DNA from: Mesorhizobium carmichaelinearum
GTDB lineage: Bacteria > Pseudomonadota > Alphaproteobacteria > Rhizobiales > Rhizobiaceae
Length of the DNA stretch: 64,000 bases
Assembly: GCF_900199455.1 (NCBI RefSeq)
Contig: NZ_FZQR01000002.1
Span: 496,001 to 560,000 of the forward strand
Reading direction: 5' to 3'
Shown: in pieces, positions 42,988 through 50,743 of the stretch
Layout of the letters: the number at the start of each line of letters is the position of its first letter
How positions within the stretch are numbered: the first letter of the stretch is position 1
The notes under the pieces: model-generated
The model's input: the letters and a program-made list of their open reading frames with translations, nothing else
Told to the model about the DNA's origin: nothing
Database searches by the model: none
Made by a program: the position numbers and the translations under genes

Positions 42988-43998
42988 TCAGCTGAATGAA
43001 ACGCCCGATGTCTGCGCCCGCAAACGCGGATCATGCGAGCGGATGGTCACCGGCCGGCCCTCAAGGATCTCGAAACAACGCGCAAGCGTGTCGTCCTCGA
43101 GGCGGCGCATTGCTTCGTGGGTGAAGAAAGTGAGATGAGGAAACAGGATCACGTTGTCGCGATCGAATAGGGCGCTCAACGGATGGCCCGATCTGGTCAA
43201 TGGTTCGACCGAATAGACGTCGAGCCCGGCGCCGCCGATGCGGCCGGCAATGATTGCCTCGACAAGGGCCACCTCGTCGATAAGTGCACCGCGCGAGACA
43301 TTGATGATGACCGCGGAAGGCTTGAGGCAAGCCAGCTCCGCCTTGCCGATCAGGCCGCGCGTCTTGTCGTTGAGTACGCAATGGAGGGAAACGAGGTCGC
43401 AGGCGCGCAGCATGGCCTGCAAATCGTCGACCTTCTCGATGCCGGCAGCGTGCATGGTCGCGGCATCGACACCGGGATCGAAGCCGAGAACCCGGGCACG
43501 AAACCCCTGGCCGGCCATGCGCGCCATGCTGCGGCCGATCTTGCCGCAGCCGACGAGGCCGAGCGTGGCGCCGGAGATGTCGCGCCCGAGCCAGCACTGC
43601 GCGGGCCAGACCCAGCCATCGCGCGACACCGCCGCCGTGATCGCCGGCAGCCGCTTGGCCAGCGCGATCATCAGGGCGAAGGCGCCCTCGGCGACGGTTT
43701 CCTCCGCATATTCCGGCACGTTGACGACGGGAATGCCGCGCCGCATCGCGGCCGGGATGTCGATGGCATCGATGCCGACGCCATATTTGACGATGCCCTT
43801 CAATTTCGGTGCTGCGTCGATCACCCGCGCGGTGATCGGCGTGTAGCACATCAGGAGAAGATCGGCGTCGGCGACGGCCTCGATGAGATTGGCCTCGGGA
43901 ATGCCGTCAGGCAGCGTCACCAGTTCGACGCCCCGCGCCCGCAAGCCGGCGTCGATGCCGGGGCATTCGAGCTCACGGTCGGTGCGGATCGCTTTCAC
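42988..43998 (-). CDS. D-isomer 2-hydroxyacid dehydrogenase family protein
   Basis: This 336-residue enzyme has the NAD motif GLVGCGKIGRSMA near the middle, the catalytic Arg in INVSRGALIDE and the catalytic His in LFPHLTFFTHEA. The Rossmann domain is inserted between halves of the substrate domain, as in phosphoglycerate dehydrogenases. It starts with GTG two bases after the stop of the PLP lyase, inside the phosphonate operon. A reaction on a phosphonate hydroxy- or oxo-acid, such as phosphonolactate/phosphonopyruvate, is an attractive guess, but no known PhnWAY step needs it. Confidence 0.83.
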   Translation of the reverse strand: MKAIRTDRELECPGIDAGLRARGVELVTLPDGIPEANLIEAVADADLLLMCYTPITARVIDAAPKLKGIVKYGVGIDAIDIPAAMRRGIPVVNVPEYAEETVAEGAFALMIALAKRLPAITAAVSRDGWVWPAQCWLGRDISGATLGLVGCGKIGRSMARMAGQGFRARVLGFDPGVDAATMHAAGIEKVDDLQAMLRACDLVSLHCVLNDKTRGLIGKAELACLKPSAVIINVSRGALIDEVALVEAIIAGRIGGAGLDVYSVEPLTRSGHPLSALFDRDNVILFPHLTFFTHEAMRRLEDDTLARCFEILEGRPVTIRSHDPRLRAQTSGVSFS

Positions 43999-44000
43999 GA

Positions 44001-45359
44001 TCAGGCCGCCAGCACGGCGGCCTCGACAATGTCGAGGGCGCGGTCAAGATCACTCTTCGAAATCACCAGCGGCGGCGACAGCGTCAGCACGTTACCCTGG
44101 CTGACCTTGAAGCTCAGGCCCTGTTCGAGGCAGGCATAGAAGACGCGTTCGGCGAGCTCGCGTGCGGGCTGGCGCGTGGCGTGGTCCTCGACCAGTTCGA
44201 CGCCGACCATCAGCCCCCTGCCCCTGACGTCGCCGACGTGGGGCGAGCGGGCCTTCAGGTCCTGCATGCGCCCCAACATATGCTGGCCAAGCTCGGCCGC
44301 ACGCTCGACCAGCCCGTCCTCCAGGATGATGTCGATCGTCGTCAGCGCGGCGCGCGTCGTCACCGGGTTCTTCTCATGGGTGTAGTGGCCGATGGCAAAG
44401 CCGCCGGTGACGTCGAGGTCGCGACGGGCGATGACCGCAGCGATCGGCAGGATGCCGCCGCCCAGCGACTTGCCGAGAACGACGATATCGGGCGTCACGC
44501 CATCATGCTCGTGAGCGAAGAATTTGCCTGTTTTGCCGAGGCCGGTCGGGATCTCGTCGAAGATCAGCAGCGTGCCATGCCGGTCGCAGGCCTCGCGCAC
44601 CCGCTTCCAGAAGCCCGGCGGCGGCGGATTGGGCGTCGCCCGCATCGGCTCGGCGACGACCGCCGCCACGTCCTGCTCGCGGCCGAGCACATAGGCGATC
44701 ATGTTGGCGCAGGCGAGTCCCGATGCTTCCAGGGAATCGTGGCCGTATGGGCAGCGATAGCCATCCCAGGGCGCGACGTGTTCGGTGCCGGTCATCATCG
44801 GGCCGGCGATGTGCGAGCGGAATGTGGCTTCGCCGCCGACGCTTGCCGCGCCGAAGCCGGCGCCGTGAAACGCATCCCAGAACGATACTGTCTTGAAGCG
44901 GCCGGTCGCGGCGCGCGCGATCTTAAGCGCCACCTCGATGGCATCCGAGCCGCCGGTCGTGAACAGCACCTTGCCGAGATCGCCGGGTGCCAGTTCTGCG
45001 AGCTTTTCCGCCAGTTCGACGGCGGGCTCGCAGGTGAAGCGGCGCGGCGCGAAGCAGAGCTCATCAAGCTGCTTCTTGATCGCGGCCACCAATTTTGGAT
45101 GGCCGTAGCCAAGATGATGCACGCTGTTGCCGTGGAAATCCATGAAGCGGCGACCGGCGGTGTCCTCGACCCAGATGCCTTCCGCCTTGGCGATGGTCGA
45201 AAGACAGGGGCTGGACAGGCTCTGGTGCATAAAGGCTGAGGCGTCGCGATCGAGCAGGCCGCGAATGCGGGGATCGTCCTGCCCGGCATCCCAGCGGCCG
45301 CGTGCCGCCGTCGTGTTGGAATCGCCTTCGGTATGCACAAGTTCTTTGATCGCGGCCAT
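44001..45359 (-). CDS. Probable (R)-1-hydroxy-2-aminoethylphosphonate ammonia-lyase (PbfA-like, class III PLP enzyme)
   Basis: This 452-residue protein has the class III fold: TTGGSDAIEVALK, LIFDEIPTGLGKTG and the PLP lysine in VVLGKSLGGG. Distinctive blocks such as DFHGNSVHHLGYGHP and APWDGYRCPYGH differ from general transaminases. An enzyme of this class in phnWAY and phnWX operons, PbfA, removes ammonia from R-hydroxy-AEP to give phosphonoacetaldehyde, feeding PhnY. The operon position, after phnY by 71 bases, fits. The ATG at 45359 has GGAGA upstream. A plain transaminase is the alternative. Confidence 0.72.
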   Translation of the reverse strand: MAAIKELVHTEGDSNTTAARGRWDAGQDDPRIRGLLDRDASAFMHQSLSSPCLSTIAKAEGIWVEDTAGRRFMDFHGNSVHHLGYGHPKLVAAIKKQLDELCFAPRRFTCEPAVELAEKLAELAPGDLGKVLFTTGGSDAIEVALKIARAATGRFKTVSFWDAFHGAGFGAASVGGEATFRSHIAGPMMTGTEHVAPWDGYRCPYGHDSLEASGLACANMIAYVLGREQDVAAVVAEPMRATPNPPPPGFWKRVREACDRHGTLLIFDEIPTGLGKTGKFFAHEHDGVTPDIVVLGKSLGGGILPIAAVIARRDLDVTGGFAIGHYTHEKNPVTTRAALTTIDIILEDGLVERAAELGQHMLGRMQDLKARSPHVGDVRGRGLMVGVELVEDHATRQPARELAERVFYACLEQGLSFKVSQGNVLTLSPPLVISKSDLDRALDIVEAAVLAA

Positions 45360-45430
45360 CACCGTCTCCGAAACGCGAATGAGGGAGCGTGGGAACGCTC
45401 CCTCGGGTTTGTTCTGCCTATGTGGTCCGG

Positions 45431-46888
45431 TCACGACCAAGGCAGTGAAAATGTCTTCACATTGGTGTAGCTCTTCATCGCCTCGATGACGCCTTCCTTG
45501 TAGCCATTGCCGCTGTCCTTGATGCCGCCGAAAGGCGACATCTCGATGCGGTAGCCCGGCACTTCCCAGATGTTGACCGTGCCGACCTGGAGGCCAGCGA
45601 TGTATTTCTGCATGCGCGGAAACGAGTTGGTGCAGACGCCCGACGACAGGCCGAAAGCGGTCGAGTTGGACAGCGCGATCAGCGCCTCGTCATCATCAGG
45701 AGCGCGCACGATCGGGATGATCGGCCCGAAGGTTTCTTCCATCACCAGCTCGGATGTGTGGGGCACACGATCGACGACGATCGGCGGCAGCAGCGCACCC
45801 CGGCGGCCGGGATTGTAGAGGATGTCGGCGCCTTGCTCGGCGGCCATATGAACGCGAGCTTCGAACAGTGCGGCCGCCTTCTCGTGCACGACGGTGCCGA
45901 GATCGGTCGAGCGGTCCATCGGGTCGCCGAAGCGGATCTTTTTCGCCCGTTCCAGCACCAGCGGCACGAAGCGGTCGGCGACGCTTTCCTGGACGAGGAT
46001 GCGCTTGACCGCGGTGCAGCGTTGGCCGGAGTTTTTCGTCGCTCCGGCCACCGCCAAGTCCGCCGCCTTTGCCAGATCCTCGTCCGACAAATCGTTGAGG
46101 ATGATCAGCGGATCGTTGCCGCCGAGTTCGAGCACCTGGCGCTTGTAGCCGGCGGTGCGGGCGATCATCTTGCCGACCGGCACGCCGCCGGTGAAGGTGA
46201 TCAGGTCGATATTGTCGTTGGTGATCATCTCGTTGCCGATGTCGGCCGGCCAGCCGGTCACCACCGACAGCATTTCCGGCGGCAGGCCGGCTTCGTAGAG
46301 GATGTCGGCCAGCAAAAGCGCCGTCATCGGCGTCAGCTCTGTCGGCTTGACCACCACGCAATTGTTGGTGGCGATCGCCGGCGCCACTTTGTGCGAGACC
46401 ATGTTGAGCGGATGGTTGAACGGCGTGATCGCCGAAATCGCCTTCAGCGGCTCGCGGGTGGTGAAGATCTTGCGTGCCTTGCCGTGCGGGGTGAGATCGC
46501 AGGAGAAGATCTGACCGTCATCTTGGATGCACATCTGCGCCGACAACGTGAACACGTCATAGGCGCGGCCGACCTCGTAGAGCGAGTCGGCCTTGGAGAT
46601 GCCGAGCTCGAGCGTGATGAGATCGGATATTTCTTCCCGGCGCGACGCCAGCGCTTCAGCAGTACGAAACAGGATCTGCTGGCGCTCATAGCGCGTCAAC
46701 TTCGATCTGTAGCCGGCAGCGATCTCGAAGGCTTTTCGCGCGTGCTCGGCGCGACCGGCGGGAACAGTGCCGATAACGGTATCGTTCCAGGGGTAGCGCA
46801 CCTCGACGATATCATCGGCATCGACCTTCTTGCCGGCAATGCGCATCGGCTCGTGGCGAACTTTGATGGCAGGGTCAAGTTGGGTCAT
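45431..46888 (-). CDS. phnY: Phosphonoacetaldehyde dehydrogenase PhnY
   Basis: This 485-residue aldehyde dehydrogenase keeps [19 protein letters not shown] with the general-base Glu and the catalytic Cys in [12 protein letters not shown]. The [11 protein letters not shown] motif is also present. Length matches characterised PhnY enzymes, which oxidise phosphonoacetaldehyde to phosphonoacetate with NAD+. It lies downstream of phnW and phnA, giving the complete W-A-Y route. The ATG at 46888 has GGAG upstream; the 24 extra residues from 46960 are not family-like and start inside a repeat. Confidence 0.9.
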   Translation of the reverse strand: MTQLDPAIKVRHEPMRIAGKKVDADDIVEVRYPWNDTVIGTVPAGRAEHARKAFEIAAGYRSKLTRYERQQILFRTAEALASRREEISDLITLELGISKADSLYEVGRAYDVFTLSAQMCIQDDGQIFSCDLTPHGKARKIFTTREPLKAISAITPFNHPLNMVSHKVAPAIATNNCVVVKPTELTPMTALLLADILYEAGLPPEMLSVVTGWPADIGNEMITNDNIDLITFTGGVPVGKMIARTAGYKRQVLELGGNDPLIILNDLSDEDLAKAADLAVAGATKNSGQRCTAVKRILVQESVADRFVPLVLERAKKIRFGDPMDRSTDLGTVVHEKAAALFEARVHMAAEQGADILYNPGRRGALLPPIVVDRVPHTSELVMEETFGPIIPIVRAPDDDEALIALSNSTAFGLSSGVCTNSFPRMQKYIAGLQVGTVNIWEVPGYRIEMSPFGGIKDSGNGYKEGVIEAMKSYTNVKTFSLPWS

Positions 46889-46931
46889 GGGCTCTGCTCC
46901 AGCAGCTTCTTGGGTACGTCGCGGCGGAGGA

Positions 46932-47108
46932 TCGACCCCCACTCCGGCCCTTCGGGCCACCTCTCCCCCGATCGACGGGGGAGAGGAAATCAGGCGAGGT
47001 CGGTGCCCCCATGTTCGCAGGCCAAGCCGCGGCTAACCTTGGCGCCCTTCCTCTCCCCCGTCGATCGGGGGAGAGGTGCCGAGCGAAGCTCGGCGGAGTG
47101 GGGGTCGA
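46932..47108. repeat. Composite inverted repeat between phnA and phnY
   Basis: Outer arms of 15 bp (46932-46946 and 47094-47108) and inner arms of 29 bp (46958-46986 and 47050-47078) pair perfectly. Each inner arm is itself near-palindromic (CTCCCCCGATCGACGGGGGAG). Between them each side has its own mini-hairpin with a different sequence: GGCCC-TTC-GGGCC on one side and CCGAGC-GAAGCTCGG on the other. It fills most of the 235-base gap within the operon and resembles rhizobial palindromic intergenic elements. Confidence 0.75.
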
Positions 47109-47123
47109 CAATCACGCTCGACA

Positions 47124-48380
47124 TCAAGCCAGCGCCGCCGCCATCATCGCGTAGAAGAACGCGTCGAAATTGCGCAGTGCCGGCTCATTCGGCAAGTCCG
47201 GCAGCACGCGGTTGACGATGAACGGCACTTCCTGCTCGGTCAGGCCGCCATGCGAGCGCAGCGGTTCGTTGAGGGCCGCCAGATCGTGGCGATGTTCGCT
47301 GGTACCAATGGTCTTGTTCTCGGTCGAGATCAGCACGATGTCGCCGATGCGGTCGGCCGGCAGTTCGAAGCGGTCGCAAGCGGTCGGGCTGTCGACGACA
47401 AGCATGATGCCATCGATCTCCGCCAGCCGCGCCATGATAGCAGCCTGATCCGCGCCGGCCGGAAGATAGGCGGTGGCAAAGGAACCAAGCGCGCCATGAT
47501 GCACGACATAGGGGTCGGTGATCGGCAGGATGACCCGGGCCGCGTCCTTGCCGAGCCATTCGTCGAGCAGGTCCTGGACATAGACGACGTCGGGCGAACC
47601 ATCGGCCTTGTGCTTGGGCTTCATGCCATGGTCGGCGGTGACGACGATGGCCGCGCCCAGCGCATCGAGCTCGGTCAGGTATTTGTCGAACATTTCGTAG
47701 AAGGCGTTGGCCTGGGGTACGCCCGGTGCGTATTTGTGCTGCACATAGTCGGTCGTCGTCAGGTACATGATGTCGGGGCGGAATTCTTTCAGCAACTGGA
47801 CGCCGGCGGCGAAGACGAATTCCGACAGTTCGGCTGAATAGACCTCCGGCACCGGCAGGCCGAAATGCTTCGAGGCATTGTCGATGCCGTGCTCTGCGAC
47901 AGTTGTGGTGTCCGACTTTTCGGCCGAGAAGCACAGCGCGCGGCCTTCATCGAAAGCAAGGCCCTTGCCGAGCAAGGCGCGCAGCTTGTCCTTGGCGGTG
48001 ACCACGGCCACCTTGGCGCCGGCATCGTAGAAGGCCTGGAAAATGGTCGGCGCGCGCAGGAAGCGCGGGTCGTTCATCATCACTTCCTTGCCGGTCTCGC
48101 GTTCGTAGAGATAGTTGCCGCAAATGCCATGCACGGATGGCGGACGGCCGGTCGCGATCGACAGATTGTTGGGGTTGGTGAAGCTCGGAATGACCGAATG
48201 GGCGAAACGCACTGTGCCCTTTTCTTTGATCCTGACCAAAGCCGGCATCAGCCCAGCCTTGATTGCTTCGTCGAGATAGGCCGGCTCGCAGCCATCGAGG
48301 CAGATGGCGATCGCCGGTACGCGCGGCCAGGCGTAGGTACGGCCGTTGACGGCGACGTTGATGGGAGACATCTGGTTCAT
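47124..48380 (-). CDS. phnA: Phosphonoacetate hydrolase PhnA
   Basis: This 418-residue enzyme of the alkaline phosphatase superfamily splits the C-P bond of phosphonoacetate into acetate and phosphate using two zinc ions. Counting from the ATG at 48380, the zinc ligands and nucleophile fall at D29, T68, D211, H215, D250, H251 and H377, the same numbers I recall for the Sinorhizobium meliloti enzyme. GAGGA seven bases before this ATG supports the start. It follows phnW by 24 bases. Confidence 0.95.
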   Translation of the reverse strand: MNQMSPINVAVNGRTYAWPRVPAIAICLDGCEPAYLDEAIKAGLMPALVRIKEKGTVRFAHSVIPSFTNPNNLSIATGRPPSVHGICGNYLYERETGKEVMMNDPRFLRAPTIFQAFYDAGAKVAVVTAKDKLRALLGKGLAFDEGRALCFSAEKSDTTTVAEHGIDNASKHFGLPVPEVYSAELSEFVFAAGVQLLKEFRPDIMYLTTTDYVQHKYAPGVPQANAFYEMFDKYLTELDALGAAIVVTADHGMKPKHKADGSPDVVYVQDLLDEWLGKDAARVILPITDPYVVHHGALGSFATAYLPAGADQAAIMARLAEIDGIMLVVDSPTACDRFELPADRIGDIVLISTENKTIGTSEHRHDLAALNEPLRSHGGLTEQEVPFIVNRVLPDLPNEPALRNFDAFFYAMMAAALA

Positions 48381-48404
48381 CTGATATCCTCGAAATCGGC
48401 CGCG

Positions 48405-49604
48405 TCAAGCGGCGAGTTTGGCGCGCTCGGCGAGTGCCGCGGCGGGTGGAGCGGCGGTGTCGACGCCCATTTCATGCAGCGAGAAAGCCGCCGCCTCGAC
48501 GACGCGGCGCATGACATGTTCATCCATCTGGCCGATGCAACCGACGCGGAAGCTATCCACGGCGGTCAGCTTGCCCGGATAGATGATGAAGCCCTTGTCC
48601 TTCATCAGCTCGTAGAAGCGGTCGAAGGCAAAGTTGGCGTGGGCGGGGTTGAAGAAGGTGACGATGATCGGCGACAGCCAGCGGTCCCCAAGCAAGGTCT
48701 CGAAGCCGAGGTCACGCATGCCGGCCACCATCACGTCGCGGTTCCTGGTGTAGCGGGCGCCACGCCCAGTGACGCCGCCCTCGGCCTCATGCTGGCGCAG
48801 CGCTTCGAGGAACGCGGCGACAACATGCGTCGGCGGCGTGTAGCGCCACTGGCCGGTCTTGTTCATGTGCGCCCACTGGGCATGGACGTCGAGCGACAGC
48901 GAATGGCTCCTGCCCTTGGCGGCTTCCAGCTCGCTCTTGCGGGCGATGATGAAGCCAAAGCCCGGCACGCCCTCGATGCATTTGTTGGCGGAGGAAACCA
49001 TCGCCTCGTAGCGGATCTCGTTGACATCGAGTGCGACGGCGCCGAAGGCGCTCATGGAATCGACCAGCAGCTTGCGGCCCTTGGCATGGACGGCTTCGGC
49101 AATCTCGGCGACGGGGTTCAAAATGCCGGAGCTGGTCTCGCAATGGATGGCGATGACATGGGTGATGGCGGGGTCGGCATCGAGGGCCGCCGCCACTTCA
49201 TCGCCACGTGGCGGCAGGTAGTCGCCCTTGTCGATCAGCGTATAGGCGCGGCCGAGATATTGCATGGTTTGCGCGGCGCGCAGGCCATAGGCGCCGTTGG
49301 CCAGCACCAGCACCTTGCCCTCCCTGGGTACGAACGAACCCAGCATCGCCTCGACGCAGAAGGAGCCGCTGCCTTGCATCGGTACGCAGTCGAACTCGTC
49401 TTTCGTGTCGCCCGTCAGCGCCAAAAGGCGGCGTCGCATGTCTGATGTCATGGAGCGAAAGTCGCCATCCCATGATCCCCAGTCGCGCAGCATGGCCTGC
49501 TTGACCGAATAGGCCGTGGTGAGCGGGCCCGGGGTCAGCAGATAGGGCTCGCCCAGCGCCGGACTGGCCAGCGGCTCCGCGGCAAATTTCGTCTCGGCGC
49601 GCAT
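48405..49604 (-). CDS. phnW: 2-aminoethylphosphonate:pyruvate transaminase PhnW
   Basis: This 399-residue class V PLP enzyme has LLTPGPLTTAYSVKQAM at the start, VDSMSAFGAV with the cofactor Asp and the Schiff-base lysine in SSANKCIEGVPGF. It moves the amino group of AEP to pyruvate, giving phosphonoacetaldehyde and alanine. It is slightly longer than the usual 360-370 residues because of extensions at both ends. It is first in the operon and divergent from the LysR gene. Confidence 0.93.
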   Translation of the reverse strand: MRAETKFAAEPLASPALGEPYLLTPGPLTTAYSVKQAMLRDWGSWDGDFRSMTSDMRRRLLALTGDTKDEFDCVPMQGSGSFCVEAMLGSFVPREGKVLVLANGAYGLRAAQTMQYLGRAYTLIDKGDYLPPRGDEVAAALDADPAITHVIAIHCETSSGILNPVAEIAEAVHAKGRKLLVDSMSAFGAVALDVNEIRYEAMVSSANKCIEGVPGFGFIIARKSELEAAKGRSHSLSLDVHAQWAHMNKTGQWRYTPPTHVVAAFLEALRQHEAEGGVTGRGARYTRNRDVMVAGMRDLGFETLLGDRWLSPIIVTFFNPAHANFAFDRFYELMKDKGFIIYPGKLTAVDSFRVGCIGQMDEHVMRRVVEAAAFSLHEMGVDTAAPPAAALAERAKLAA

Positions 49605-49669
49605 GGTGTCCTCCGACAGATCGCTGCTTTTTGATGCGGCCTTATTCTTGGCCGGAACGACATATTTGT

Positions 49670-49702
49670 AAAATCGTTATTTTGTATCGAAGTATCGATT
49701 TT
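49670..49702. promoter_or_regulatory. Inverted repeat AAAATCG/CGATTTT in the phnW-lysR gap
   Basis: Seven-base arms at 49670-49676 and 49696-49702 flank a 19-base AT-rich spacer 66-98 bases upstream of phnW. It is a possible regulator site or part of the phnW promoter. Confidence 0.35.
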
Positions 49703-49725
49703 CACGATGGTAGAGTGAACCACGC

Positions 49726-49740
49726 GATGCAAATTGCATC
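49726..49740. promoter_or_regulatory. Perfect 15-bp palindrome, candidate LysR operator
   Basis: GATGCAA-A-TTGCATC is a perfect dyad in the middle of the divergent phnW-lysR gap, the best candidate site for the LysR regulator at 49874. Confidence 0.5.
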
Positions 49741-49779
49741 CCAGTCATGACACGGTTGTGAAGCCGGATAAGTTCGCTT

Positions 49780-49795
49780 TTTAGCATAAGCTAAA
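49780..49795. promoter_or_regulatory. Palindrome TTTAGC-ATAA-GCTAAA near the lysR promoter
   Basis: Six-base arms pair perfectly around ATAA, about 80 bases before the LysR start. It could be an autoregulation site. Confidence 0.4.
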
Positions 49796-49873
49796 TCGTT
49801 CGTTTCGGCCTTCAGGAAATCTGGCCTTATGATAGGCTGACTCACGATTCCGATGTGTCGAAGGTGAAGACGA

Positions 49874-50743
49874 ATGCGCTACGTTCAGCTGCGAGCCTTT
49901 CATCAGGTGGCCATCTCAGGCGGTTTTTCGCGGGCCGCCGAAGCGCTGTTCCTGACCCAGCCGGCCATATCAGATCAAGTGCGCAAGCTGGAGGAAGAGT
50001 ATGACGTGCTGCTGTTCAACCGCAACAAGAAGCAGGTCACGCTGACCCATTCGGGCCAGAAGCTGCTGGAGATAACCCATCGCATGTTCGATACCGAACA
50101 GCAGGCGCTCGAACTTTTGACGGAGTCACGCGCGCTGCGTTCCGGCACGCTGCGCATCGTTGCGGACGCCGCACACCATCTGCTGCACATCCTCGGCAGT
50201 TTCCGGGCCCGCTATCCCGGCGTGCAGGTGTCGGTGCGCGCCGGCAACACCGAGACGGTAATCAGCAGCCTCTACAGCTACGATGCCGACATCGGCGTCT
50301 TGGGCGAGGTGCCGACCGGGCGCGATTTCGAGGTGCTGAAACTCAACTCCACGCCGATCATCGCCTTCGCCTCCATCGGTCACCCGCTGGCAGGCAAGAA
50401 ATCGCTGACGCTGAAACAACTTGCGCAGGAATCGCTGGTCATGCGCGAACGTGGTTCGAAGACGCGCCAGAAGCTCGAGGATCTCGCCGCTGCGTCGAAG
50501 GTTGAGCTCAGGCCAGTCATCGAGGCCGAGGGCCGCGAGGCCGTCCGCGAAATCGTCGCATCGGGCGCCGGCATCGGCTTTGTCTCGGCGGCCGAATTCG
50601 GCCAGGATTCGCGGCTGGTGCCAATTGCCATCGACGCGCCTGAGACGCTAATGGATGAAGCGCTGATCTGCCTGCGCGAGCGCAGCGGCGGCAAGCTCGT
50701 GCGCGCCTTTCTCGACATGGCGAGATCAATGTCGGCGGATTAA
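49874..50743 (+). CDS. LysR family regulator of the phosphonate operon
   Basis: This 289-residue protein has the N-terminal helix-turn-helix (GGFSRAAEALFLTQPAISDQVRKLEEEY, about residues 17-44) and an effector domain (LRIVADAAHHLLHILGSF). It is divergent from phnW with several dyads between, the classic set-up for control by a pathway compound such as AEP or phosphonoacetaldehyde. Its stop shares the palindrome TTAA with the stop of the convergent flavoprotein gene. Confidence 0.88.
   Translation: MRYVQLRAFHQVAISGGFSRAAEALFLTQPAISDQVRKLEEEYDVLLFNRNKKQVTLTHSGQKLLEITHRMFDTEQQALELLTESRALRSGTLRIVADAAHHLLHILGSFRARYPGVQVSVRAGNTETVISSLYSYDADIGVLGEVPTGRDFEVLKLNSTPIIAFASIGHPLAGKKSLTLKQLAQESLVMRERGSKTRQKLEDLAAASKVELRPVIEAEGREAVREIVASGAGIGFVSAAEFGQDSRLVPIAIDAPETLMDEALICLRERSGGKLVRAFLDMARSMSAD

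Noticed and set aside
49745..49765. Second PHO box before phnW
   Set aside because: Only one half-site (GTGTCAT on the minus strand) is good; the partner at the right distance is weak.
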